A stretch of 10,942 nucleotides of DNA. Origin: Bacillota bacterium (GTDB lineage Bacteria; Bacillota; Dethiobacteria; DTU022; JAAZDU01). A program made the position numbers and the translations under genes. Each line of letters starts with the position of its first letter. Position 1 is the stretch's first letter. The notes under the pieces were generated by a model that worked only from the letters and a program-made list of their open reading frames with translations, searched no databases and was not told the origin of the DNA. Location: positions 1-10,942 of the forward strand of contig JAAZDU010000018.1 of assembly GCA_012512665.1 (NCBI GenBank). Direction: 5' to 3'. Positions 1 through 6,702 of this stretch are shown here, one piece after another.

Positions 1-486
1 GATCTAATCTCCATAGGAACAATTGGTTTAATAAAAGCGGTCAACACTTTTAAACCGGGCAAAGGTGTGCGCCTTGCCACTTATGCTGCCAAATGTGTCC
101 AAAATGAAATTTTGATGCATTTAAGGATGATTAAAAAAAATAAAAACGATGTTTCATTACACGAACCTATTGGTGTGGATAAAGATGGCAACGAGATCAC
201 ATTAATAGACATACTGGGCAGCGATCCGGAGAAAGTTTTTGATGAAGTTGAGCTTATACTCTTAGAAGAGAAATTAAAGAGAGTATTAAAAAAGCTAAAA
301 TCCAGAGAGAGAAAAGTTTTAATTCTGCGCTATGGCCTTGGTGGCCGAAAAAGATATACTCAGAAAGAAGTTGCTAAAGACTTGGGTATTTCCAGGTCCT
401 ATGTTTCCAGGATAGAAAAAAAGATCTTACTGAAAGTGGCTGAGGAAATTATGCAATTTGAAGAGCATAGTTCTCCCTGTTATTAA
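1..486 (+). CDS. sigK: RNA polymerase sporulation sigma factor SigK (5' end missing)
   Basis: A sigma-70 family factor. SigK is the late mother-cell sigma factor that drives coat and cortex genes. The gene enters from the left edge, so 161 residues are visible and roughly the first 75 (including any pro-sequence) are missing. Seen: a region 2 segment opening with DLISIGTIGLIKAVNTF, then LATYAAKCVQNEILMHLR. The linker DVSLHEPIGVDKDGNEITL follows. A region 4 helix-turn-helix near visible residues 119-141 contains GISRSYVSRIEKK. The run NEILMHLR...KNDVSLHEPIG...GNEI matches SigK better than its close relative SigE, as I remember the two proteins. The frame is unbroken, so no skin-type element interrupts the visible part. 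SigE remains a less likely alternative. Confidence 0.88.
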   Translation, partial: DLISIGTIGLIKAVNTFKPGKGVRLATYAAKCVQNEILMHLRMIKKNKNDVSLHEPIGVDKDGNEITLIDILGSDPEKVFDEVELILLEEKLKRVLKKLKSRERKVLILRYGLGGRKRYTQKEVAKDLGISRSYVSRIEKKILLKVAEEIMQFEEHSSPCY

Positions 487-510
487 ATCTTTTGTTTTAA
501 TAAAGGATTT
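485..510 (+). other. AT-rich hairpin overlapping the sigK stop codon
   Basis: Positions 485-495 can pair with 500-510 to give 11 base pairs, two of them G-T, around a 4-nt loop. The stem is almost all A-T and no T-run follows, so it is at best a weak terminator or an mRNA 3'-end stabiliser. It also covers AAAGGA at 502-507, the only ribosome-binding-like sequence for the short frame at 517. Function is inferred only. Confidence 0.25.
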
Positions 511-516
511 AAATTT

Positions 517-660
517 ATGAAAGCGAAAATACAAGATAGAATATTGTTTTCCATTACCACAATTGGACAACCAAAAAGTAGGGAGCTGTTAAGTAGAAGC
601 ACTTTAATAACTAATTATTTGCAATATTATCTTATTGCAGGCAGAAGAAAAGGGCGCTAG
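517..660 (+). CDS. Possible small ORF, 47 residues, unknown
   Basis: An ATG at 517 preceded by AAAGGA (502-507) opens a 47-codon frame ending in TAG at 658-660. The product would begin MKAKIQDRILFSITTIG and end LIAGRRKGR; it is basic, with no membrane segment or motif that I recognise. It lies between sigK and the DUF151 gene and contains the inverted repeat at 620-639. Chance is a serious alternative in AT-rich DNA of this length. It may also be a remnant of a decayed gene, since another short frame with protein-like composition follows it in a different phase. Confidence 0.2.
   Translation: MKAKIQDRILFSITTIGQPKSRELLSRSTLITNYLQYYLIAGRRKGR
620..639. repeat. Perfect inverted repeat, 7-bp arms
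   Basis: TGCAATA (620-626) and TATTGCA (633-639) are exact reverse complements separated by six bases. No T-run follows, so it does not look like an intrinsic terminator. It lies about 85 bases upstream of the DUF151 gene and could be an operator-like palindrome or an RNA hairpin. No matching promoter elements were found beside it, so the role is open. Confidence 0.4.
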
Positions 661-736
661 AGTTGTTAAAGTAAAATATGGTAATGAAATACGGTGTTTT
701 GGCTTGGAAGGAGGTAAGCGAGATTGTTACAATTGA
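635..736 (+). CDS. Possible 33-codon ORF or gene remnant overlapping the DUF151 start
   Basis: A frame open from 611 to the TGA at 734-736 reads, from a TTG at 635, LQAEEKGARVVKVKYGNEI and then RCFGLEGGKRDCYN. The composition looks protein-like, with alternating hydrophobic and charged residues and no low-complexity AT translation. It overlaps the next gene's TTG start by 13 bases, which would suit translational coupling. However, TTG 635 has no ribosome binding site. It may be the tail of a decayed gene, or chance. I do not recognise the family. Confidence 0.18.
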   Translation: MQAEEKGARVVKVKYGNEIRCFGLEGGKRDCYN

Positions 737-1167
737 AGGTAAAAACTGTTACTACAGATTCTTTCGGCAATTTTACAGTATTTTTAATTGATACAGAAGG
801 GAAAAAAGTATTGCCTATATTAATAGGTCCTTTTGAGGCTCAAGCAATTGCGCTGCAGCTTCAGGGCCAACATCCGCCAAGACCCATGACACACGATTTG
901 ATGAAAAATTTGTGTCAAGAGCTTGGAGGGGAACTAGAAAAAGTTGTAATTACAGATATTAGGGATAATACTTTTTATGCGCAAATATATTTAAGGGTTT
1001 CAGATAAGTCTATTTCCTTAGATGCAAGGCCAAGTGATGCTATTGCCCTTGCTTTGAGGTTTGGTGCACCGATCTATATGGCTTTAAAAATGATTGAGTT
1101 TACTTTTAATTATGATGATATTTTTCAAAATGGTGATGAAGTACAGGAGGAAGAAAAAGATAGATAA
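724..1167 (+). CDS. Bifunctional nuclease family protein (DUF151/BFN)
   Basis: A 147-residue cytosolic protein of the DUF151 (bifunctional nuclease) family. Plant and some bacterial members have been reported to degrade DNA and RNA; the role in Firmicutes is unsettled. Seen: the family's landmarks in order, namely LKVKTVTTDSFGNFTVFL at the N-terminus, IGPFEAQAIALQLQG (34-48), RPMTHDL (53-59) and DARPSDAIALALRFGAPIY (100-118). The C-terminal tail is acidic (QEEEKDR). The start is TTG 724, set by AAGGAGGT (708-715) with 8-nt spacing. This places the usual short N-terminal strand right at the beginning. Only 44 nt separate it from yqeG, so the two are probably co-transcribed. No clear promoter is visible upstream. 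Confidence 0.85.
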   Translation: MLQLKVKTVTTDSFGNFTVFLIDTEGKKVLPILIGPFEAQAIALQLQGQHPPRPMTHDLMKNLCQELGGELEKVVITDIRDNTFYAQIYLRVSDKSISLDARPSDAIALALRFGAPIYMALKMIEFTFNYDDIFQNGDEVQEEEKDR

Positions 1168-1211
1168 TTGGCCTTCTCTATCGACATGAAAACGGAGTGA
1201 TTTATCTTTTT

Positions 1212-1715
1212 ATGTTGAATCTTCTTATACCCAAATTATACGTTGAAAGCATTTATGCACTTGATCTCAACTATTTAAAAGAAAGGGACATTAAAGGGAT
1301 AATCGCCGACTTGGATAACACTCTTGTACCCTGGAACACTGATGATGTTTGCTCCGAGTTAAAGGAGTGGATAAAAAATGTAAGGGAAAAGCAATTTAAG
1401 TTATGCATTGTATCCAATAATAGCAGGGAGCGGGGTGAACCTTTATCTTATCAGTTGGATGTTCCTGCTTATTGGAAAGCAGTTAAACCCCGCAGGAAAA
1501 CTTTCCGTAAGGCCTTAAAAGAGATGCGCTTAAAAGCTGAGGAGGTTGCAGTTGTAGGTGACCAGATTTTTACAGATGTCCTGGGTGGCAACAGGTTGGG
1601 CCTTTATACCATTTTAGTAAAGCCTATAGACAAAAAAGAATTTATCGGCACTCGCTTTGTTAGGCGCATTGAAAAAATAGTTCTCACTATTTTATACAGG
1701 AAGGGTAAAATCTAA
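1212..1715 (+). CDS. YqeG-type HAD phosphatase (subfamily IIIA)
   Basis: A 167-residue HAD-superfamily hydrolase resembling B. subtilis YqeG; the family also includes a phosphatidylglycerophosphate phosphatase-like branch. Seen: motif I DLDNTLV (33-39) with nucleophile Asp33 and acid/base Asp35; motif II Ser68 in SNNS (68-71); motif III Lys92 in KAVKPRRKTF; and motif IV GDQIFTD (116-122), followed by VLGGN. All catalytic positions are intact. The frame is open from a GTG at 1197, but that codon overlaps the GGAG that would bind the ribosome. ATG 1212 has GGAGTGAT (1194-1201) at good distance and gives the family's normal N-terminus (MLNLLIPKLYVESI). The physiological substrate cannot be read from sequence. 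Confidence 0.87.
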   Translation: MLNLLIPKLYVESIYALDLNYLKERDIKGIIADLDNTLVPWNTDDVCSELKEWIKNVREKQFKLCIVSNNSRERGEPLSYQLDVPAYWKAVKPRRKTFRKALKEMRLKAEEVAVVGDQIFTDVLGGNRLGLYTILVKPIDKKEFIGTRFVRRIEKIVLTILYRKGKI

Positions 1716-1787
1716 TTTACTTTTTTATCTACTTCTAAAAATTGGTTATACTTATAGCTAGCATTGCTCATAAAAGAAGGGCTGTGT

Positions 1788-2306
1788 ATGAAAGAGAGTT
1801 TTTTTTTAACAGGTTTTATGGGGGCTGGGAAATCTACAGTAGGTAGAATTTTAGCGCAGAGGTTAAATAGAAAATTTATTGATACCGATTTGCTAATTGA
1901 AGAAAAGTTAGGGAAAAGCATTGAAGATATTTTTTCTATTTACGGGGAAGAACGTTTTCGGGATGAGGAAACAAAAATTATTTTAGAGTTGGTGCTGAAA
2001 GAGGAAGAACCAGTGGTTGTTGCCCTTGGCGGCGGAGCAGTAGTCAGGGATGTTAATAGAAAAATACTGTTTCAATCAAATAGAGTAAAGCTCATTAATT
2101 TAAGGGCTGGGCCCAGAGAATTGTATAGGCGTTTAAAGAACAAAGAGGACAGGCCTCTTTTAAAACAAGGCAATCCCTATACGGTTATTAAGGATTTACT
2201 TGAAGCACGAAAAAAATTTTACGACACAATACCTTGTCAGATCAATACCGAGGGGCTTACCCCTGAGGAAGTTGTGGAGCAAATATGTCACATATTCATT
2301 GGATAA
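1788..2306 (+). CDS. aroK: Shikimate kinase
   Basis: Phosphorylates shikimate to shikimate 3-phosphate with ATP, the fifth step of the chorismate pathway, in the cytosol. The protein has 172 residues, the normal family length. Seen: P-loop GFMGAGKST (9-17, Lys15); shikimate-binding Asp34 in IDTD and Arg58 in ERFRDEE; the glycine-rich GGGAV motif (81-85); the lid segment with Arg122 in EDRPLL; and the late arginine Arg141 in EARKKFYD. ATG 1788 is chosen because AGAAGGG (1775-1781) lies 6 nt upstream and the P-loop then falls at the usual distance. The upstream in-frame TTG at 1764 lacks such a site. It lies 72 nt after yqeG and 99 nt before aroQ, another pathway gene; aroB, aroC and aroE are not in the window. 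Confidence 0.94.
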   Translation: MKESFFLTGFMGAGKSTVGRILAQRLNRKFIDTDLLIEEKLGKSIEDIFSIYGEERFRDEETKIILELVLKEEEPVVVALGGGAVVRDVNRKILFQSNRVKLINLRAGPRELYRRLKNKEDRPLLKQGNPYTVIKDLLEARKKFYDTIPCQINTEGLTPEEVVEQICHIFIG

Positions 2307-2405
2307 TATTTGAAAATTTCTGTTAAATAGTTTTGAATATGTAAGAAGGAATCAAACAAAAAAAATGGAATAAACAACTACTTTACTTTTTTGAGGTAGG
2401 GCAAA

Positions 2406-2861
2406 ATGATTGGAAGAGTATTGGTTTTACACGGTCCTAATTTAAATATGCTTGGTACCAGAGAAAAAAATATTTATGGGACCACTAGCTTGGCCGAAGT
2501 TAACAATAAAATATATAAAAAAGCAAAAAGTTTAAATCTGCATGTAGACATTGTGCAATCAAACTATGAAGGAAAGTTAATTGATTGTATCCAAAGTGCT
2601 TATGGCTTGTATCAGGGTATTATTATTAACCCAGCTGCCCTAACGCATTACAGCATAGCTTTGCGAGATGCGCTGGCAGCACTTGAAATACCTGTGATTG
2701 AAGTACATATAACTAATATTTATAAAAGGGAGGCGTTTAGAAAAACCTCTGTCATTGCTCCCGTTGCGTACGGGCAGATAAGTGGATTAGGCTCCCTTGG
2801 TTATTGCTTGGCTTTGGAAGCCCTGGCAGACATAATACAAAAGGCAACGAGAGAGGAATAA
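2406..2861 (+). CDS. aroQ: 3-dehydroquinate dehydratase, type II
   Basis: Converts 3-dehydroquinate to 3-dehydroshikimate, two steps before the shikimate kinase encoded just upstream. The 151-residue protein is of the small dodecameric type II class, unrelated to type I AroD. Seen: HGPNLNMLGTRE (9-20), catalytic Arg19 and Tyr24, Asn75 in INPAALTHYSIALRDAL, His101 in EVHITNIYKRE, and Arg112. These numbers coincide with the well-studied Mycobacterium tuberculosis enzyme. The segment ISGLGSLGYCLAL closes the fold. The flexible active-site loop (19-25) is complete. ATG 2406 has GAGGTAGGG (2393-2401) upstream. The aminopeptidase gene starts only 4 nt after its stop, showing tight co-transcription. 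Confidence 0.95.
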   Translation: MIGRVLVLHGPNLNMLGTREKNIYGTTSLAEVNNKIYKKAKSLNLHVDIVQSNYEGKLIDCIQSAYGLYQGIIINPAALTHYSIALRDALAALEIPVIEVHITNIYKREAFRKTSVIAPVAYGQISGLGSLGYCLALEALADIIQKATREE

Positions 2862-2865
2862 AAAA

Positions 2866-3936
2866 ATGAAGTTGATTAACCAGAGAGTTAGTAATATTCG
2901 GCGCTTTCTCAAAGAGGAAAACCTTGAAGCTGTATTAATTACAAAACCGGAGAATATTTACTACCTTTCCTATTTTAGCGGAAGCTCCGCCTGTCTTTTG
3001 ATAACAGACCAATTTTCTTTTCTTTTCACTGACTTTCGTTACCTGGAGCAGGCCTCGACGCAATCTCCTCTTTTTAAAGTAAAAAAGTCTGAAAATGGTT
3101 TGATTGATGCTGTCAGCAATGAGATTATTAGACTTAAACATATAAAAACGGTTGGTTTTGAAGCAAGGCATCTCACGTATGCACAATATAAAAAAATTGA
3201 AGGGAAGTTGAAACAGCACAATATTATACTAAAGCCACTTGAGGAGCCTGTTGAAACTTTACGACTAAAAAAGGACCAGGCAGAAATAAGAAATATATCA
3301 TATGCGGCAGAAATAGGTTTACTTGCCTTAGAAGATTGTAAGCCTTTAATAAAACCGGGAATTACTGAAAAAGCGCTTGCTACAGAGTTAGAGCATTCTT
3401 TAAAAAAAAGAGGGGCTGATAAAAGTGCTTTCGATATTATTGTGGCCTCGGGAAAGCGCTCTGCACTACCGCACGGAGTAGCAACCGATAAAAAAATTGA
3501 AGATGGAGATTTGGTTGTCATCGATTGGGGATGCCAGGTTAATGGATATCACTCGGATTGTACCAGGACTTTTTTTGTGGGCAAGGGCATAGATAAAAAA
3601 TGGTACGAAATCTACGAGATTGTAGAAACTGCTCAGCAGAGAGCCATCAGTGCTGTTTTCCCCGGCAAAAAGATTATTGAAGTTGATAATAAAGCTCGTA
3701 ATTATATTAAAGATAAGGGATATGGGGCATACTTTGGACACGGGTTGGGTCATGGTGTGGGATTGGAAGTACACGAAGCCCCTACTATAAGCCCTAAAGG
3801 AAAGGGAGTCTTGGAAGCAGGGATGGTTATCACTATAGAGCCCGGCATCTACCTTCCTGGTGAGGGAGGTGTCAGGTTAGAAGAGTTAGTGTTAGTAACA
3901 GAGAAAGGACCAAAAATACTGACCAGTTTGTCTTGA
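2866..3936 (+). CDS. Xaa-Pro aminopeptidase-like M24B metallopeptidase
   Basis: A 356-residue cytosolic metallopeptidase expected to remove the first residue from peptides whose second residue is proline (B. subtilis YqhT/PapA type). Seen: an N-terminal creatinase-like domain (about 1-130, with [16 protein letters not shown]) and a C-terminal pita-bread domain. All five metal ligands are present: Asp220 (VVIDWG), Asp231 (HSDCTRTF), His296 ([14 protein letters not shown]), Glu325 (TIEPGIY) and Glu339 ([10 protein letters not shown]). The length matches the short bacterial form. ATG 2866 follows an AGAGGA site (2852-2857). The gene sits between aroQ and efp as in other Firmicutes; pairing with EF-P may reflect a shared proline theme, which is inference. 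Long open frames on the opposite strand inside it are shadows. Confidence 0.92.
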   Translation: MKLINQRVSNIRRFLKEENLEAVLITKPENIYYLSYFSGSSACLLITDQFSFLFTDFRYLEQASTQSPLFKVKKSENGLIDAVSNEIIRLKHIKTVGFEARHLTYAQYKKIEGKLKQHNIILKPLEEPVETLRLKKDQAEIRNISYAAEIGLLALEDCKPLIKPGITEKALATELEHSLKKRGADKSAFDIIVASGKRSALPHGVATDKKIEDGDLVVIDWGCQVNGYHSDCTRTFFVGKGIDKKWYEIYEIVETAQQRAISAVFPGKKIIEVDNKARNYIKDKGYGAYFGHGLGHGVGLEVHEAPTISPKGKGVLEAGMVITIEPGIYLPGEGGVRLEELVLVTEKGPKILTSLS

Positions 3937-3983
3937 AGACAAATATATTTGAAGAAAATCTTTTATTTGGGAGAGAAGGGCAT

Positions 3984-4541
3984 ATGATTTCTACTAACAA
4001 TTTTTATACAGGTCTTACAATAGAAGTGCAAAATGAATTATATGAAGTTTTGGAGTTTCAACATGTAAAACCGGGCAAGGGTTTGGCTTTTGTGCGCTCT
4101 CGCCTCAAGAATTTGCGAACGGGTGCAATTATTGATACAACATTTCGTGCAGGAGAAAAAGTAAAAAGAGCGGTTATTGACCACAGAGAAATGGAATACC
4201 TTTATCAGGACGGCAATGATTTTATTTTTATGGATTCTGAGACATATGAACAGAGTCCTATAAGTCGCGAACAATTAGGGGATAAAATTAAATTTTTAAA
4301 AGAGAATATGAAAGTAACTATTTTATATTATCAGTCAGAACCAATAGATATAGAACTCCCGCTTTATGTTGAACTGAGGGTTATAGAAACTGAACCTGGT
4401 TTGAAAGGGGATACGGCATCCGGAGGTTCAAAGCCTGCAACTTTAGAAACAGGGTTAGTTGTCCAGGTACCTCTTTTTATCAATGAAGGGGATGTATTGA
4501 AAATTGATACCAGGACGGGTGAATATTTAGAAAGACTATGA
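3984..4541 (+). CDS. efp: Translation elongation factor P
   Basis: Binds ribosomes stalled at polyproline stretches and promotes peptide bond formation. The 185-residue length is exactly typical. Seen: N-terminal domain beginning [15 protein letters not shown]; the conserved FQHVKPGKG loop whose tip Lys32 is the site modified in many bacteria; [14 protein letters not shown] and TFRAGEKV next. OB-fold domains II and III end in the signature segment [25 protein letters not shown] (split here: [14 protein letters not shown] then [11 protein letters not shown]). An in-frame TTG at 3933 overlaps the aminopeptidase stop, but it adds 17 residues foreign to the family. ATG 3984 has GAGAAGGG (3973-3980) upstream and gives the canonical N-terminus. 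The CD1247-like gene starts 31 nt after the stop. Confidence 0.96.
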   Translation: MISTNNFYTGLTIEVQNELYEVLEFQHVKPGKGLAFVRSRLKNLRTGAIIDTTFRAGEKVKRAVIDHREMEYLYQDGNDFIFMDSETYEQSPISREQLGDKIKFLKENMKVTILYYQSEPIDIELPLYVELRVIETEPGLKGDTASGGSKPATLETGLVVQVPLFINEGDVLKIDTRTGEYLERL

Positions 4542-4554
4542 ATTGGATGAGCTT

Positions 4555-4562
4555 AAAGGAGG
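4555..4562 (+). promoter_or_regulatory. Strong ribosome binding site deciding the start of the acidic zinc-ribbon gene
   Basis: AAAGGAGG lies 10 nt before ATG 4573. The same frame is also open from a TTG at 4543, but that TTG is upstream of this site and would place it inside the coding region. The Shine-Dalgarno position therefore selects 4573. Confidence 0.8.
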
Positions 4563-4572
4563 AAAAAAACAC

Positions 4573-5043
4573 ATGGATAATTTAAAATCACGCATGTCTT
4601 TTTTAAGAGGGTATGTTGAGGGTTTACAATTAGATGAAAATACTAAGGAAGGGAAAGTGTTAAACAAATTAATTGCGGTCATGGATGATATTTGCAATGC
4701 TGTTGAAGAGCTGAAGGAAGAGCACGATGAGCTTTTTTCCTACATGGAAGCTATAGACGAGGATTTAACTGAGTTAGAAAAGGTTTTCTATGAAGAAGAT
4801 CTTGAAGAGGATCTTGAAGAAGAAGATGACAAAGAGGCGATGGAAGGTTTTTATATTGAATGCCCGGAGTGCCACGAAGAGGTTTTTGTTGAAGAGGATG
4901 CGTTGGACGACGATGATACTTTGGAAGTACTCTGCCCAAAGTGTGGTAAAGTTGTTTTTATAAATGATGACGAGTGGGACGATGATGAATTAGACGAAGA
5001 TCTTGCGCTCGAAGATGATGAGGAATCAGCAGACAAAGATTAA
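4573..5043 (+). CDS. CD1247 N-terminal domain-type acidic zinc-ribbon protein
   Basis: A 156-residue protein of unknown function. The N-terminal part (1-75) is helical, with SRMSFLRGYVEGLQLDENTKEGK and a likely coiled coil around 30-72. It resembles the domain named after Clostridioides difficile CD1247, as I remember it. An acidic linker (about 74-90, DLEEDLEEEDD) follows. A four-cysteine zinc ribbon is built from Cys97/Cys100 (CPEC) and Cys121/Cys124 (CPKC). The tail is extremely acidic (132-156). No transmembrane segment or signal peptide is present. It follows efp by 31 nt and precedes the terminator at 5072, so it probably belongs to the aroK-efp transcript rather than to the spoIIIA operon. 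In B. subtilis I recall yqhV at this position. A role in transcription or translation is only a guess from the zinc ribbon and acidic charge. Confidence 0.7.
   Translation: MDNLKSRMSFLRGYVEGLQLDENTKEGKVLNKLIAVMDDICNAVEELKEEHDELFSYMEAIDEDLTELEKVFYEEDLEEDLEEEDDKEAMEGFYIECPECHEEVFVEEDALDDDDTLEVLCPKCGKVVFINDDEWDDDELDEDLALEDDEESADKD
4798..4821 (+). repeat. Tandem 12-bp repeat in the acidic linker
   Basis: GATCTTGAAGAG (4798-4809) is followed directly by GATCTTGAAGAA (4810-4821), differing at one base. It encodes the repeated DLEE of the acidic linker. In-frame 12-bp expansion of this kind lets linker length drift without breaking the gene. Confidence 0.6.
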
Positions 5044-5071
5044 ATTTTATAAATTAATTCTAGAATTTATG

Positions 5072-5106
5072 AAAGCCTCCCAAATTATTGGGGGGCTTTT
5101 ATTTTT
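5072..5106 (+). terminator. Intrinsic terminator before spoIIIAA
   Basis: A 10-bp stem (5072-5081 with 5090-5099, one T-G pair, rich in G-C next to the loop) closes an 8-nt loop. The 3' arm runs into TTTTATTTTT (5097-5106). It begins 28 nt after the stop of the acidic zinc-ribbon gene. It separates the aroK-to-zinc-ribbon transcript from the sporulation operon, so spoIIIA should have its own promoter between 5107 and 5154. Confidence 0.9.
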
Positions 5107-5171
5107 CGTTCATAAAAGAGCAACGCTGACCATAATTATATACAGTAGATAGATGGAGGTAAAGTTACAAA

Positions 5172-6164
5172 ATGCATGAAGATAGTATAACTAAAAAAAT
5201 TGCTCCTTTATTACCTCCGCATTTGTCCTCCTGTTTACTAAACTTACCAACACAAATGTTAAAAAGTATGGAAGAAATCAGGCTAAGGTCTAATTCTCCT
5301 TTAGCTATTTCTATTGGCGGTTTGATAGTTCCCTTGAGTTTAAGCGGTGTTATAACATCTATTAGCGATGCATACATTGTTCTTCGGGAAGATATTCTTT
5401 ATACCTTGGAAATGATCAGCAGGCACTCTCTCTTTGCTTTTGAGGAAGAAATAAAGAACGGCTTTATAACCATATCTGGCGGGCACAGGGTAGGTATGTG
5501 CGGCAAGGCCATCATTGAGGATGGGCGCATAAAAAATCTACGCCATATCAGCAGCATGAATATTAGGATTGCCAGGCAGGTTAAGGGAGCTGCTGATAAA
5601 GTGTTACCCTACCTTATTAATCAAAAGGAAGGTAAAATTTATCATACTTTAATTAGCTCCCCTCCTCAGGCAGGAAAAACCACCCTGTTAAGAGATTTAG
5701 CCAGACAGCTCAGCTATGGTGTAAAGCGTTTGGGGATATCACCATGTAAGGTAGCCATTGTAGACGAGCGTTCGGAGATAGCTGGTTGTTATGAAGGAAT
5801 ACCACAAATGGATGTTGGCCCTTATACAGACATTTTGGATGGTTGTCCCAAGGGGCAGGGGATTATTATGGTGATTCGTTCCATGTCGCCCCAGGTAGTC
5901 GTTGCTGATGAAATAGGGAAAAGAGAGGATGCAGAAGCTATTTTGGAAGCTGTCAAAGCTGGGGTTGCTGTTATTACATCTGCTCACTCTTCCAATATTG
6001 ATGAATTATTTCAACGCCCTGTAATAGGTACTTTGTTTAAAAGATCGGTTTTTGAAAGAATTGTTTTTTTAAGCAATAAAAGAGGCCCTGGCTCCCTGGA
6101 AATGGTTCTTGAAGGAGAAAAAGGTTTACCCCTTTATACAGCTAGCAGGAAAGGAGAATGCTAG
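5172..6164 (+). CDS. spoIIIAA: Stage III sporulation protein AA (secretion-type ATPase)
   Basis: The cytoplasmic ATPase of the SpoIIIA-SpoIIQ channel, related to type II/IV secretion ATPases, acting in the mother cell during engulfment. It has 330 residues. Seen: EEIRLRSNSPL in the N-terminal domain; FITISGGHRVGMCG (98-111) and NIRIARQVKG; a P-loop at 163-171 (SPPQAGKTT, Lys169) followed by LLRDLAR; IVDERSEIAG (196-205); Walker B VVVADEIG (242-249, Asp246, Glu247); and VITSAHSSN (267-275). The first P-loop position is Ser where this family usually has Gly. ATG 5172 has GGAGGT (5155-5160) 11 nt upstream. It is the first gene of the operon after the terminator at 5072. Expression by SigE is established for the family, but no clear SigE promoter could be fitted here. 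Confidence 0.95.
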   Translation: MHEDSITKKIAPLLPPHLSSCLLNLPTQMLKSMEEIRLRSNSPLAISIGGLIVPLSLSGVITSISDAYIVLREDILYTLEMISRHSLFAFEEEIKNGFITISGGHRVGMCGKAIIEDGRIKNLRHISSMNIRIARQVKGAADKVLPYLINQKEGKIYHTLISSPPQAGKTTLLRDLARQLSYGVKRLGISPCKVAIVDERSEIAGCYEGIPQMDVGPYTDILDGCPKGQGIIMVIRSMSPQVVVADEIGKREDAEAILEAVKAGVAVITSAHSSNIDELFQRPVIGTLFKRSVFERIVFLSNKRGPGSLEMVLEGEKGLPLYTASRKGEC

Positions 6165-6165
6165 G

Positions 6166-6687
6166 GTGTTTTTACGATGGGGAGGTGCAGTTTTAATAGT
6201 GGCTGCAGCATATTATATGGGATTGGACAAGGCAAAGGCGTTACAAGTGCGCAGCTCTGTTTTGAACCAGTTTCAATACTCTTTAGGCATGCTGGCCATG
6301 GAAATTAACTACGGCTTAACTCCATTGCCTACTGCCTGTAAATCATTAAGCAATAAAGTAAAAGCACCGGTAAACTCTTTTTATTATAGCCTTTACAGCA
6401 AACTAGAAAATGGAGCTGCCAAAAGCATGCAAGAGGTATGGTATATGTCTTTAGAGGAAAAAAAAGAAAGTATGTTTTTAGAAAAAGCAGATTTGGATAT
6501 TCTTTTACCTCTGGGTGCTGTTATGAATTTGGAAGACCGAAAAGGAATAATTAAACATCTTTACTTAGCACAAGCACAATTGAGACAGGCTTTTTATAAT
6601 GCGGAGGAAAAGCGCCAAAAAATGGCTAGAATGTATATTTACCTCGGTCTTTTAGGAGGAATGCTGCTTGTTATTATTTTAATTTAA
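6166..6687 (+). CDS. spoIIIAB: Stage III sporulation protein AB
   Basis: A 173-residue bitopic or hairpin membrane protein of the SpoIIIA complex, structurally likened to type II secretion GspF-family proteins. Seen: an N-terminal hydrophobic helix (5-19, GGAVLIVAAAYYMGL), a helical cytoplasmic region with LAMEINYGLTPLPTA, and a C-terminal membrane segment (about 157-173, YLGLLGGMLLVIILI). The frame is open further upstream, into spoIIIAA, but GTG 6166 is the likely start. AAAGGAG (6150-6156) sits 9 nt before it, the spoIIIAA stop is 1 nt upstream, and the length then agrees with the roughly 171 residues of the B. subtilis protein. The 1-nt gap suggests coupled translation. Confidence 0.92.
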   Translation: MFLRWGGAVLIVAAAYYMGLDKAKALQVRSSVLNQFQYSLGMLAMEINYGLTPLPTACKSLSNKVKAPVNSFYYSLYSKLENGAAKSMQEVWYMSLEEKKESMFLEKADLDILLPLGAVMNLEDRKGIIKHLYLAQAQLRQAFYNAEEKRQKMARMYIYLGLLGGMLLVIILI

Positions 6688-6702
6688 TTGGAGGTCGCTA
6701 GT

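Noticed and set aside
1742..1773. Possible SigmaA promoter before aroK (TTGGTT and TCATAA)
   Set aside because: The spacer is 20 nt and both boxes match the consensus poorly; aroK is more simply explained by read-through from yqeG.
2307..2405. Possible promoter or small gene between aroK and aroQ
   Set aside because: No pair of boxes with acceptable spacing and no open frame over a few codons; it appears to be a plain AT-rich spacer.
3039..3521. Open reading frame of 160 codons on the minus strand inside the M24B aminopeptidase gene
   Set aside because: The plus-strand frame has all five metal ligands and full family length. The minus frame has no recognisable motif and no ribosome binding site, and is an expected shadow.
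3933..3983. N-terminal extension of EF-P from a TTG overlapping the aminopeptidase stop
   Set aside because: The extra 17 residues are unlike any EF-P, and ATG 3984 has its own ribosome binding site and gives the canonical MIS start.
4851..5036. Minus-strand serine-rich open frame inside the acidic zinc-ribbon gene
   Set aside because: It is the complement of GAT/GAA-rich codons for Asp and Glu; the Ser runs are an artefact of that composition.
5139..5146. TATACAGT as a SigE -10 box for spoIIIAA
   Set aside because: It matches the CATACA-T type only partly and has no -35 partner at 14-15 nt. It would also place the transcript start on top of the ribosome binding site.
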